Source of the DNA: a virus
Reading direction: 5' to 3' (one strand)
Length of the DNA: 28,138 bases
IMG/VR virus record: IMGVR_UViG_3300030116_007557
Coordinates: 710 to 28,847 of that record
The notes below the pieces were generated by a model, which saw nothing but the letters and a program-made list of their open reading frames with translations, was not told the origin of the DNA and did no database searches. Below are positions 1 to 7,451 of this stretch, piece after piece; positions within the stretch are counted from its first letter, which is position 1, and the number at the start of each line of letters is the position of its first letter. A program made the position numbers and the translations under genes.

Positions 1-2
1 AT

Positions 3-77
3 TATGTATGTAAAAAAATTGGTGATCCACGTATTGAAGGATGGGAAGATAAATATAATGCTGAAAATGTAACTTAA
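3..77 (+). CDS. C-terminal end of an unidentified protein (5' end outside window)
   Basis: An open frame enters from the left edge and ends with TAA at 75-77. Its 24 visible residues include IGDPRIEGWEDKYNAE, a normal-looking soluble C-terminus. It lies 10 nt before guaC on the same strand, so it is probably the preceding gene of the same unit. The other two forward frames give a stop at 11-13 or an unconvincing basic peptide. The tail is too short to name a family. Confidence 0.55.
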   Translation, partial: YVCKKIGDPRIEGWEDKYNAENVT

Positions 78-87
78 TTAATCGAAT

Positions 88-1116
88 ATGAGAATTGAAA
101 ATGAAATTAAATTAGATTATAAGGATGTCCTTTTAAGACCTAAACGGTCAACATTAGGGTCAAGATCTGATGTAACTTTAAAGAGACTATTTAAATTTAA
201 ACATACTGCACGTGAATGGCTTTGCCATCCCATTGTAGCTGCTAATATGGACCATACTGGTACGTTAGAAATGGCAGATGCGCTAGAACAACATAACATG
301 CTTGTCTGTTTAGGTAAACATCTTAATCATAAAGCATCTAACTTTGATAAAGAAAGAAGCAATGTTGCAATATCAACAGGTATATTAGATAATGATTGGA
401 TAAGATTAAAGGCTATTCTTTGTAAACAACATTGGATAAAAGCTATTTGTATTGATGTTGCTAACGGCTATTCAGAAAAGTTTGTTAAATTTGTAAATAC
501 TGTTAGAGAGGAATTTCCTGATAAGATTATTATTGCTGGTAATGTAGTTACCGGTGAGATGACGGAACAATTAATTTTAAATGGTGCTGATATTGTTAAA
601 GTGGGCATTGGCCCTGGGAGCGTTTGTACTACTCGCATACAGACTGGTGTCGGGTATCCTCAACTCAGCGCAGTCATTGAATGCGCCGACGCTGCTCATG
701 GGATTGGTGGACATATCATGGCTGATGGTGGGTGTACTTGTCCTGGCGACGTGGCCAAAGCTTTCGGTGCTGGCTCTGATTTCGTTATGCTGGGCGGTAT
801 GTTCGCTGGCCATGATGAATGTTCAGGCGAGATCATCGAAACGAAAGAAGGTAAGTTCAAAGAATTCTACGGAATGAGTTCTGCTACTGCAATGGAAAAA
901 TATGCAGGTGGAGTAGCTAACTATAGGAGTTCAGAAGGTAAGACTGTTAAAGTTCCATATAGAGGTCCTGTTAGAGAGACAGCTTATAACATCCTAGGTG
1001 GGCTACGTAGTACATGCACGTATATTGGCGCTAGCGCCATCAGATATATGCCTAGATGTGCTACATTTGTTAGAGTTAATCAACAATCAAATGAAATCTT
1101 TGGAAAGAATACATAA
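88..1116 (+). CDS. guaC: GMP reductase (GuaC)
   Basis: NADPH-dependent GMP reductase converts GMP to IMP and ammonia and so returns guanine nucleotides to the adenine branch. The 342 residues match the usual length (about 347 in E. coli). The N-terminus ([15 protein letters not shown]), AANMD at 51-55, the catalytic loop [11 protein letters not shown] with nucleophile Cys180, the [10 protein letters not shown] and GGMFAGH motifs and YGMSS near 261 are all GuaC-like. The long CBS-domain insert of IMP dehydrogenase is absent, which separates it from GuaB. The whole catalytic core is present, so it should be active. The next gene begins on the last base of the stop codon (TAATG). Bases of about 601-840 are much richer in GC than the rest of the gene. 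GuaC rather than GuaB is near certain. Confidence 0.95.
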   Translation: MRIENEIKLDYKDVLLRPKRSTLGSRSDVTLKRLFKFKHTAREWLCHPIVAANMDHTGTLEMADALEQHNMLVCLGKHLNHKASNFDKERSNVAISTGILDNDWIRLKAILCKQHWIKAICIDVANGYSEKFVKFVNTVREEFPDKIIIAGNVVTGEMTEQLILNGADIVKVGIGPGSVCTTRIQTGVGYPQLSAVIECADAAHGIGGHIMADGGCTCPGDVAKAFGAGSDFVMLGGMFAGHDECSGEIIETKEGKFKEFYGMSSATAMEKYAGGVANYRSSEGKTVKVPYRGPVRETAYNILGGLRSTCTYIGASAIRYMPRCATFVRVNQQSNEIFGKNT

Positions 1117-1586
1117 TGATATTATCACTATACGGTCAGCCTGGCTCAGGTAAAACAACTCTTGCAACTATGATGCGAGAGAGAATACAACACGACCCAT
1201 TTTGGAGATGGGAACCTATATTACTTGACGGTGATAGAATTAGACAACTTTTTAAAAATTATAAATATGGTAAAGCAGGTAGATATCAAAACATTAGAAA
1301 TATAAATGCTATAGCAACACATCATGATAATTATTCAGAAAATGATGTAATTATATCTGCAGTTAATCCATATGCTGAGCTAAGAAAAGAACTAAAACAA
1401 AATAACAAAGTTTTAGAAGTGTTGTTAATTTCAAATAGAGACTTGAAGAGAGAATATCATGTAAAAGAATTTGAAAATGGTGAACCTGACCTTATAATCA
1501 ACACAGACGAAACTATTTGTGATAGTTATAAGCGATTGGAGAAATTATGTGCGGCATTTTTGGGTCTAGCAATTACGAAAGATTAA
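1116..1586 (+). CDS. Small P-loop kinase, adenylylsulfate-kinase-like
   Basis: This 156-residue protein is a single P-loop NTPase domain. Walker A is GQPGSGKTT at residues 7-15. LLDGDRIRQLF at 36-46 resembles the LDGDNxR substrate loop of adenylylsulfate (APS) kinase, and the arrangement after it fits the CysC/zeta-type small-molecule kinase fold. No sulfurylase partner is visible, so the true substrate is uncertain; APS, a sugar or a nucleotide are all possible. The ATG shares one base with the guaC stop and the 3' end overlaps the next gene by 40 nt, so translation is probably coupled to both neighbours. The kinase fold is clear; the substrate is inference. Confidence 0.7.
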   Translation: MILSLYGQPGSGKTTLATMMRERIQHDPFWRWEPILLDGDRIRQLFKNYKYGKAGRYQNIRNINAIATHHDNYSENDVIISAVNPYAELRKELKQNNKVLEVLLISNRDLKREYHVKEFENGEPDLIINTDETICDSYKRLEKLCAAFLGLAITKD

Positions 1587-2209
1587 AAACTCTTTATAAT
1601 CTTAATAAAGAACGTGGCAGCTTTGCATACGGGTATCTTTATAGAGATGGTCAAGATAAATTTTTAATACAAAAAGGTGAGGGTGATACAATGCCTTCAT
1701 CTATTGTAGATGAAAATGATTTTAATTATTATCTAGGGCATACACAAGGACCTACCTCATCAGAAAGATTATTTACAGAAGAAACATCTCACCCGTTTAG
1801 AAATGGTAGGTGGATTGTATCGCATAATGGTGTTCTATCTAACTATAAAGAGCTTTATCCAGATAATCATTGCGTCGTTGATAGCTCAGTTATACCATAC
1901 CTTCTTGATAAAAATTTTAAAGATGATGTTGTAGATACTATTAGTGAAACATGTTCTCAGTTAGAGGGCACTTTTAGCTGTTGGATATTTGATGCATATG
2001 AAAATGATATCTATATTGTAAGGTGCGGAAGTACTCTATTTTATAATGAAAATGGAGATATATCTTCGAAAAAACCTGATGATAGTTGGGCTACTATTAA
2101 GGAAGGAGATATATACAAGCTTATAAACAATAATACGATTGATGGTGCACCAACCAATTTCGTATCTGTAGGCTCATTTAAAACTAACTCTCCATATTTT
2201 ATTTTATGA
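1547..2209 (+). CDS. Stand-alone class II glutamine amidotransferase domain
   Basis: The protein begins MCGIFG. In class II (Ntn-hydrolase) amidotransferases the initial Met is removed and this Cys becomes the N-terminal nucleophile releasing ammonia from glutamine. GHTQGPT at 64-70 aligns with GHTRWAT of GlmS, SHNGVLSNY at 92-100 contains the oxyanion-hole Asn-Gly, and VDSSVI near 111 corresponds to the (S/T)D(S/T)E segment. The Arg that holds the glutamine carboxylate in GlmS is Gln67 here. At 220 residues there is room only for the glutaminase domain: no isomerase or synthetase domain follows. The start is fixed by the need for Cys2. The acceptor enzyme is unknown; the kinase before it and the glycosyltransferase after it are the obvious candidates. 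Confidence 0.85.
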   Translation: MCGIFGSSNYERLKTLYNLNKERGSFAYGYLYRDGQDKFLIQKGEGDTMPSSIVDENDFNYYLGHTQGPTSSERLFTEETSHPFRNGRWIVSHNGVLSNYKELYPDNHCVVDSSVIPYLLDKNFKDDVVDTISETCSQLEGTFSCWIFDAYENDIYIVRCGSTLFYNENGDISSKKPDDSWATIKEGDIYKLINNNTIDGAPTNFVSVGSFKTNSPYFIL

Positions 2210-2916
2210 GAACTTTAATAGGAATTTGCACTAAGCATAACAAAGAGAGCTTTGAGACAACACCAACATATAAAACTATGCTGGAAGATTTCTCTGCTGA
2301 AGCGAATAAAGATTATATTCTCTATGAAGGAGCATTTACAGATGCAGTAGTAAAAACATGTAACAAAGAAAATATTGGTAAGCATTATAATAAAGTTTTA
2401 AAAATGGCAGTAACTGAAGGATATAAAACTGTTATTTTAATGCATGATGACATTCAAATGGATGATTGGGGCTGGTCTGATAAACTTGAAGAAGCATTTA
2501 AGGAATATGATATTGTAGGCCTTGCAGGTGCAAAACAGGTAGAAATCAAACAACCAGCCTTATGGCATTTAATGTCTAAGCAAGAAGATTGGTCAGGAGC
2601 TGTCGCCCATCCAGCTAATGATAAACAAATTTTTATGACCAGCTTTGGTCCAACTCCGCAAAGATGCTTAGTGCTGGATGGACTATTTTTAGCAATTAAA
2701 GTTAGTAGTTTAAATGACAATATTAGGTTTGATGAAAACATACCCGCTATAGCACATCATTATGACCTAGATTTTTGCTTGACTGCGAACAAAAATAAGC
2801 TAAAATTGACTACATGGCCTATATGGGTTATACATAAAAGTCCTGGGCTAGAAAAACCTGATAAAGGTTTCCATGATTCTGAAAATTATTTTATTAATAA
2901 ATGGCTGAAAAACTAG
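2206..2916 (+). CDS. GT-A glycosyltransferase, family-2/StrF-like
   Basis: A 236-residue protein of the GT-A kind. After an N-terminal beta strand (MRTLIGICT) and a segment ending in VILMHDDIQM, the HDD at 80-82 sits where the metal- and nucleotide-sugar-binding DxD lies. HHYDLDFCL at 184-192 resembles the conserved (F/H)xYDxDFCL motif of the StrF-like glycosyltransferase group (Glyco_tranf_2_5). No signal peptide or membrane segment is visible, so it is probably cytosolic. ATGA overlap with the amidotransferase gene and a 16-nt overlap with gp41 place it in the same transcript. The acceptor (host envelope, virion or nucleic acid) cannot be told. Confidence 0.7.
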   Translation: MRTLIGICTKHNKESFETTPTYKTMLEDFSAEANKDYILYEGAFTDAVVKTCNKENIGKHYNKVLKMAVTEGYKTVILMHDDIQMDDWGWSDKLEEAFKEYDIVGLAGAKQVEIKQPALWHLMSKQEDWSGAVAHPANDKQIFMTSFGPTPQRCLVLDGLFLAIKVSSLNDNIRFDENIPAIAHHYDLDFCLTANKNKLKLTTWPIWVIHKSPGLEKPDKGFHDSENYFINKWLKN

Positions 2917-4226
2917 ATTTAGATTTCTTTGAGAATGTTATTGCTTATCATCTCCTTACGGATGAGCTATATCTAGCTTCCGTATGTGAAGACCTATCTC
3001 CTAGTTATTTTAAGGATAAGAATGTACAAACTATTGTAGGGGTTATAACAGAATTTTATAAGACAAGAAATACTATCCCTAATACATCGGAGATTAAATC
3101 TTATCTGACAACTGCTGAACTTAAAAAGGCGTTTGTCTCTTTAGTTCAGAGCTTTAATAATTTAGATAAGAACTTTAACAAGGATGAGTTGTATGCTAAT
3201 ACGGAATCTTTCTTAAAGCAGAAAGCAGTATATCATACGATGATGGAGGTGGTAGATAAATGTACTTCAGGTGAAGTAGATACTCCTGAAATTTTAGCTA
3301 AGTTTGAAAAGGCTTGTGGTATTACATTAAGCGCAGATTTAGGTTTAGAGTTTTTCTCTGAGATTGACAGACATATTGAAGACCTTACTACAGAAGAAAA
3401 GCATATACCGTCCGGTTGGGAATGGTTAGATCGTAAGCTTGGTGGTGGGTTTTTAGAGACAGGTAGATCATTATACTTGTTTGCCGGTCAAACTAATGTT
3501 GGTAAGTCAATCTTTCTTGGTAATATTGCAACTAATGTAGCTGAGCAAGGTAAAACTGTTGTACTCATCTCACTTGAAATGTCAGAGCTAATGTATGCAA
3601 AGCGTATATCATCTAAAGTAACTGGTATTAATATTGGTGACTTACAGACTAGCTCGGATTTGGTTAAAACTAGAGTAGAAGATATAACTCAACGCAAGAA
3701 ACCTAAGTTAATTATTAAGGAGTTTCCTCCTAACGCTGTTACAGCTAATCAGATAAGTGCCTATCTTAAGAAGCTTATTAATAAAGGTATCAAACCTGAT
3801 ATGGTTGTATTGGATTATATTAATTTGCTTAACTCACCTATAGGTAATAACTCTTATGAACGTATTAAACATACGTCAGAGCAAGTACGTGCCCTGTCAT
3901 ATACGTTTAAATGCCCGTTTGTAACTGCTACTCAGATTAACAGAAGTGGTATTAATGAGCAAAATCCTGGCGTAGAAAATATTAGTGAAAGTATTGGTCT
4001 AGCAGCTACTGCCGACTGTATTATGAGTATCTGGCAGGAAGAAGGAGATGTAGACTTAGGTGTTATTCGTCTAGGTATGATGAAAAATCGATATGGACAG
4101 AATTTTGGTTCGTGCGGTATGGCTATAGATTATTCAACTCTAACTTTATCGCAGACACAAATGATTAATAGTACAGATGAAATGGATGGTGTTGATCGCA
4201 CATTAACTACACTTGAAGATTTATAA
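2901..4226 (+). CDS. 41: Replicative DNA helicase, T4 gp41 / DnaB family
   Basis: Hexameric 5'-3' replicative helicase that moves on the lagging strand and works with primase gp61. It has 441 residues, close to T4 gp41 (475). An alpha-helical N-terminal domain (about 1-145) precedes a RecA-type core: Walker A GQTNVGKS at 196-203, SLEMSE at 224-229, Walker B MVVLDYINLL at 301-310, and the ATQINRSG sensor segment near 343-350. The C-terminus after about 410 is acidic and probably flexible. It is the first replication gene of the module and precedes the DHH-like gene, the gp59-like loader and gp32. The start ATG lies inside the glycosyltransferase gene; no strong Shine-Dalgarno is visible. Confidence 0.95.
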   Translation: MAEKLDLDFFENVIAYHLLTDELYLASVCEDLSPSYFKDKNVQTIVGVITEFYKTRNTIPNTSEIKSYLTTAELKKAFVSLVQSFNNLDKNFNKDELYANTESFLKQKAVYHTMMEVVDKCTSGEVDTPEILAKFEKACGITLSADLGLEFFSEIDRHIEDLTTEEKHIPSGWEWLDRKLGGGFLETGRSLYLFAGQTNVGKSIFLGNIATNVAEQGKTVVLISLEMSELMYAKRISSKVTGINIGDLQTSSDLVKTRVEDITQRKKPKLIIKEFPPNAVTANQISAYLKKLINKGIKPDMVVLDYINLLNSPIGNNSYERIKHTSEQVRALSYTFKCPFVTATQINRSGINEQNPGVENISESIGLAATADCIMSIWQEEGDVDLGVIRLGMMKNRYGQNFGSCGMAIDYSTLTLSQTQMINSTDEMDGVDRTLTTLEDL

Positions 4227-4247
4227 AAGTGGGTTAAATAATAATAA

Positions 4248-5123
4248 ATGTCTAAAAATAGACAATTTATTTTTACAAATTTAGATATTGATGGGTCATT
4301 ATCCTATTTAATTTTAAGTTGGATAACAGGACAACCAATACCTTATAAGAGTACATCAGTCTTTAACTTAGAAAAAGACTTTTCTGATTGGTATCGTACA
4401 AATGGTGAAAAGTATGAACGAGTTTATGTACTAGGTGTTGATGTAAGTCAATGTGCTAACGTTCTCAATAGAGATAATGTTGTTGTATTTGCGCATAAGC
4501 TACCTATAACAGAACTTTCTAATGCTAAAGTTATTACCAGTAAAGAAGACAGTACATCAATGCTTCTTTATAAATCATTTGCAAAAAAGATATCATTTAA
4601 AGATAGACAAAAATTATTAGTCTTATTAGTTAATGATATAAAGAAGCATACGTTTGATTTACCATACAGTCGAGAGTTAGATATGCTATATAGAGCATAT
4701 ACAGGTGATAAACTATCAAAATTTACAACAGATTTTAATATAGGTTATGACGGTTTTTCGGATAAACAAAAACGTCTAATAAATTTTTATAAAAAGAGTG
4801 TTGAAAATATAATAAAAGATTTAAACGTTTTTAAAGGAACAATTCCTTTTAAAGGAAAAACATATAATGTTGTTTCTACCTTTGCAGAAAAATATATTAA
4901 TGAAATATCTGATAAGCTTCTAGATGATTATAACAGTGATGTATGTTTTGTAGTAAATGTTGATAAAGAAAGAGTTAGTTTTAGGCGCTCTAAAAATTGT
5001 GATTTGGATCTATCTATACTAGCCGATAAAATATCCCATGGCGGTGGGTTCCCGTATGCTGCCAGTGGCATAATGAATGAGAACTTCATAACTATAACTA
5101 AGCTCTTTAAACAAGTCAAATGA
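4248..5123 (+). CDS. DHH/DHHA1 phosphoesterase-like protein with degenerate DHH motif
   Basis: The 291 residues have the plan of a DHH-family phosphoesterase. TNLDIDGSLSYLIL at 10-23 matches motif I (TH-x-DxDG), keeping Asp13 and Asp15 but with Asn11 for His. VLGVDVS at 61-67 matches motif II with Asp65. The signature DHH at motif III is replaced by AHK (VVVFAHKL, 78-85). The C-terminal region has SFRRS followed by GGGFPYAASG at about 265-274, equivalent to the GGGHxxAAG substrate loop of DHHA1 domains. Related proteins (RecJ, NrnA) cut ssDNA or short oligonucleotides using two metals bound by motifs I-III, so loss of the third motif argues for altered or lost catalysis. It lies 21 nt after gp41, and its stop overlaps the next ATG (ATGA). 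Confidence 0.6.
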   Translation: MSKNRQFIFTNLDIDGSLSYLILSWITGQPIPYKSTSVFNLEKDFSDWYRTNGEKYERVYVLGVDVSQCANVLNRDNVVVFAHKLPITELSNAKVITSKEDSTSMLLYKSFAKKISFKDRQKLLVLLVNDIKKHTFDLPYSRELDMLYRAYTGDKLSKFTTDFNIGYDGFSDKQKRLINFYKKSVENIIKDLNVFKGTIPFKGKTYNVVSTFAEKYINEISDKLLDDYNSDVCFVVNVDKERVSFRRSKNCDLDLSILADKISHGGGFPYAASGIMNENFITITKLFKQVK

Positions 5124-5443
5124 TTAATTTAAATGTAAAAACGGATCCAGCTTCCAACATCGTTGATACGGAACATAAAAATAATTTCTTGAAATTTTGC
5201 ACTCTATTATGTATAATACATAATAAGAAGTTAAATCTTGCTAATATCTTCTTGTTAATCTTACAAGAAAAGCAGATTAAAAAACTTTACATGAATATGT
5301 GTGATTTTGATACGGAGATGGAAGCATTAAAATCTTTCTTCGAATATGATAGCACTTTGCATAAGAGCAAGTATATTAAGAAATATCTTAATTCAAGAAC
5401 ATTTAAGAGAAAAAATGACCGAGTTAGAAAAAAACGTCTATAA
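5120..5443 (+). CDS. Unknown 107-residue protein in the position of T4 gene 33
   Basis: A small mostly helical protein with a hydrophobic stretch (FLKFCTLLCIIHN, about 23-35) and a very basic C-terminus (RTFKRKNDRVRKKRL). I do not recognise the family from sequence. In T4 the gene directly before 59 and 32 is gene 33, a 112-residue late-transcription co-activator, so position and length suggest that role. However, the C-terminal hydrophobic clamp-binding tail of T4 gp33 (LDFLL) is not present here; the protein ends in KKRL. It starts by ATGA overlap with the preceding gene and runs 29 nt into the gp59-like gene. Confidence 0.6.
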   Translation: MINLNVKTDPASNIVDTEHKNNFLKFCTLLCIIHNKKLNLANIFLLILQEKQIKKLYMNMCDFDTEMEALKSFFEYDSTLHKSKYIKKYLNSRTFKRKNDRVRKKRL

Positions 5444-6065
5444 CACTTATCTAAGAGTAAGCCGTACACGGTCTGGAAAACAATTTAAATATAGAAAAAA
5501 TTTTGATAATTTTGAGGAAAATAAATCCTACGTACCTGTTAAAAAAATAGCTAAGCTTCTAGCTAACCATCCACATATTAATATTAATGATTACTTCAAT
5601 GCTCCATATGAAGTATATCCAGAAAAAAATCATGACTATGGGTACGATATTTCATTTTATACTGGACTAAAAGCTACATCTTGTTATAGCATTTACAAAA
5701 AGATGCAAGATGATAGAGAGCCAGACGAACAAATTAAAGAAATAAAAGATTCGTTCTATTTTATATATAAATTTTGTAAAGAGAACAAAATTGACTTAGA
5801 TCAATATTTAGAACATATGACAAACACAGAAAGAACTTTTATGTTGCATCTCCGCGAAAGAAAGGTTAATATATATTCTTTGCTAGGATTTAGCAACTTT
5901 GATAATGTAATGTCAAAAATTGATCCAAATATTGGTAAATTTGTTATCGGCCATTTATATTCAAGCCTTGACTTATATAGAACAAGATACTATAATTCTA
6001 CTATAACGATTAACGTCGTTTGTGAAGCAAAAGAAAAACTAACTAAAATACTAAAAAACAAATGA
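5415..6065 (+). CDS. 59: Probable helicase loader, T4 gp59-like
   Basis: In T4, gp59 loads gp41 helicase on gp32-coated forked DNA. I chose the ATG at 5415, preceded by AAGAGA, because it gives 216 residues, almost exactly the length of T4 gp59 (217); a longer frame opens at 5346 but would overlap the previous gene almost completely. The protein is basic and helical. The block IKEIKDSFYFIYKFCKEN followed by a C-terminal helical half with FMLHLRERKVNIYSLLGF resembles the layout of gp59 (FEEDIRNIYYFSKK, then a helical domain). It sits immediately before gp32 (ATGA overlap), as in T4. Sequence similarity read by eye is modest, so the call leans on length and gene order. Confidence 0.6.
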   Translation: MTELEKNVYNTYLRVSRTRSGKQFKYRKNFDNFEENKSYVPVKKIAKLLANHPHININDYFNAPYEVYPEKNHDYGYDISFYTGLKATSCYSIYKKMQDDREPDEQIKEIKDSFYFIYKFCKENKIDLDQYLEHMTNTERTFMLHLRERKVNIYSLLGFSNFDNVMSKIDPNIGKFVIGHLYSSLDLYRTRYYNSTITINVVCEAKEKLTKILKNK

Positions 6066-6937
6066 GCAGTTATACTAATTCAATGTTCGATAGCATTAAG
6101 ACAGCCCTGAGCGATGCTAATACAAAGAACAAAGGCGGGCTATACAGAGAAATTCTTAAACTAACACCAGGCAATACTTATATTGTTAGGTTATTACCTA
6201 ATGTTGCTGACCCTAAGAAGACATTCTTCCATTATTATACTCATGCATGGGAAAGCTTTGCTACTGGCAATTATACAGCTGAGGTAAGCCCTCAAACTTG
6301 GGGTGAGAGAGACCCTATTGGAGAGTACCGGTTAAGTATCTCTAAACATGGTACTGAAGAAGAGAAAGATAAAGCAAAAGCAATTATGCGTCGTGAAAAT
6401 TGGCTTGTAAATGCTTATGTAGTTAATGATCCTGTTAATCAAGATAATAACGGTAAGGTTAAACTTATTCGTTTTGGTAGGCAGCTTCATAAAATTATTA
6501 TGGAAGCTATTGAAGGTGAGGATGCTGAAGAGTTTGGTGCTCGCATCTTTGATTTATCTTCTAGTGGTTGTAACTTTAAGATTAAATGTGAAAAGCAAGG
6601 AGACTTTCCGACGTATGTATCGTCTCGATTTGCTCCTCCCGCTGAAGTTGCAGGCTTAGATGACGATAATATTCAAGAGGTGTATGATAATATTCATGAT
6701 CTTGAGAGTGTATTCCCTGTTAAGTCATATGATGATCTTAAGAAAGTGTTAGATGAACATTTTCATTGCAAATCACCAGAACCAGAAACATTTACTGATT
6801 CAGCTAAAGAAGTACAAGGTAAAGGCAGTGTAGCTTATACGCCAGAAGCAGCAAATATTGATAATACCGATACATCAGAGGATGATGATCCTTTAAATGA
6901 TGATAAAGTAAAAGAACTTCTTGATGGATTAGGATAA
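6062..6937 (+). CDS. 32: Single-stranded DNA-binding protein, T4 gp32
   Basis: Cooperative ssDNA-binding protein that coats replication and recombination intermediates and binds gp59 and other replisome parts. It has 291 residues (T4 301). The OB-fold core includes KLTPGNTYIVRLLPN, THAWESF near 74-80 and WLVNAYVVNDP followed by GKVKLIRFGRQLHKII, which align with T4 YWANILVVKDP and GKVFKYRFGKKIWDKI. The C-terminal tail is strongly acidic (TSEDDDPLNDDKVKELLDG), the usual protein-interaction tail. The zinc-binding His-Cys-Cys-Cys set of T4 (CPVC) is missing: the matching segment reads SPQTWGERDPIGEYR. It starts by ATGA overlap with the gp59-like gene. Confidence 0.92.
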   Translation: MSSYTNSMFDSIKTALSDANTKNKGGLYREILKLTPGNTYIVRLLPNVADPKKTFFHYYTHAWESFATGNYTAEVSPQTWGERDPIGEYRLSISKHGTEEEKDKAKAIMRRENWLVNAYVVNDPVNQDNNGKVKLIRFGRQLHKIIMEAIEGEDAEEFGARIFDLSSSGCNFKIKCEKQGDFPTYVSSRFAPPAEVAGLDDDNIQEVYDNIHDLESVFPVKSYDDLKKVLDEHFHCKSPEPETFTDSAKEVQGKGSVAYTPEAANIDNTDTSEDDDPLNDDKVKELLDGLG

Positions 6938-6938
6938 G

Positions 6939-7451
6939 ATGGACGATCAAGCACATAAACAGGTTCAGGCTGTTGCAGCATTAGCAGGTATGGTAAAAGC
7001 AAACGCTGCTGAACTAGATGAGAATATTATTTCTACATCTGGTAACTTGCAACCAATCAACTCTAAGTGGAGCCCTGAGGACGTGGTGCGGAGAGAAGTT
7101 CAAAGTATTGCTGATAGCCAGGGTGGTATAGTACCACCTTCGGCTCCAGCACATCCCCCGCCTCCACCACCTCCTATACCACAAGTAGATGCTATTCCGC
7201 AAGTGCCAGTATATGCAGAACCTGTAGCCCCACCAACACAACCTATGAATTTAGATTTATTTACAGAAATTAATAACAGGCTTAAAGCTATTGAGACAGA
7301 TGTATCAACTATAAAAGGTACATATGAACAAATACTCAATAATATGTTGAATTCGAAAGCAAAGACTATTACAATTAAGTTTGATGAAGCTCAAAATACC
7401 AAACAAGACAGAGTTCGTAAATCGGTTTCTAAATCAGATAAGCAAGATTAA
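6939..7451 (+). CDS. Unknown proline-rich protein with C-terminal coiled coil
   Basis: Family not recognised. Of 170 residues, about 1-50 are polar and helical, about 65-103 form a proline-rich linker (APAHPPPPPPPIPQ and PVAPPTQP), about 104-137 look like an amphipathic coiled coil (LFTEINNRLKAIETDVSTIK), and the tail is basic (DRVRKSVSKSDKQD). This pattern suits a flexible tether or oligomeric scaffold rather than an enzyme. It starts one base after the gp32 stop and ends 68 nt inside the clamp gene, so it is co-transcribed with both; a link to the replisome is inference from position. Confidence 0.75.
   Translation: MDDQAHKQVQAVAALAGMVKANAAELDENIISTSGNLQPINSKWSPEDVVRREVQSIADSQGGIVPPSAPAHPPPPPPPIPQVDAIPQVPVYAEPVAPPTQPMNLDLFTEINNRLKAIETDVSTIKGTYEQILNNMLNSKAKTITIKFDEAQNTKQDRVRKSVSKSDKQD

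Noticed and set aside
581-877. Hydrophobic 98-codon plus-strand frame and a 78-codon minus frame inside guaC, the first looking like a multi-pass membrane protein
   Set aside because: Both lie wholly within the well-conserved GuaC catalytic core in other frames; the GC-rich patch removes stop codons by chance. No start signal or independent support.
7014-7339. Two minus-strand frames antisense to the proline-rich gene, Gly- or Trp/Arg-rich
   Set aside because: They are complements of the proline codons (CCN giving GGN) and have no start context.
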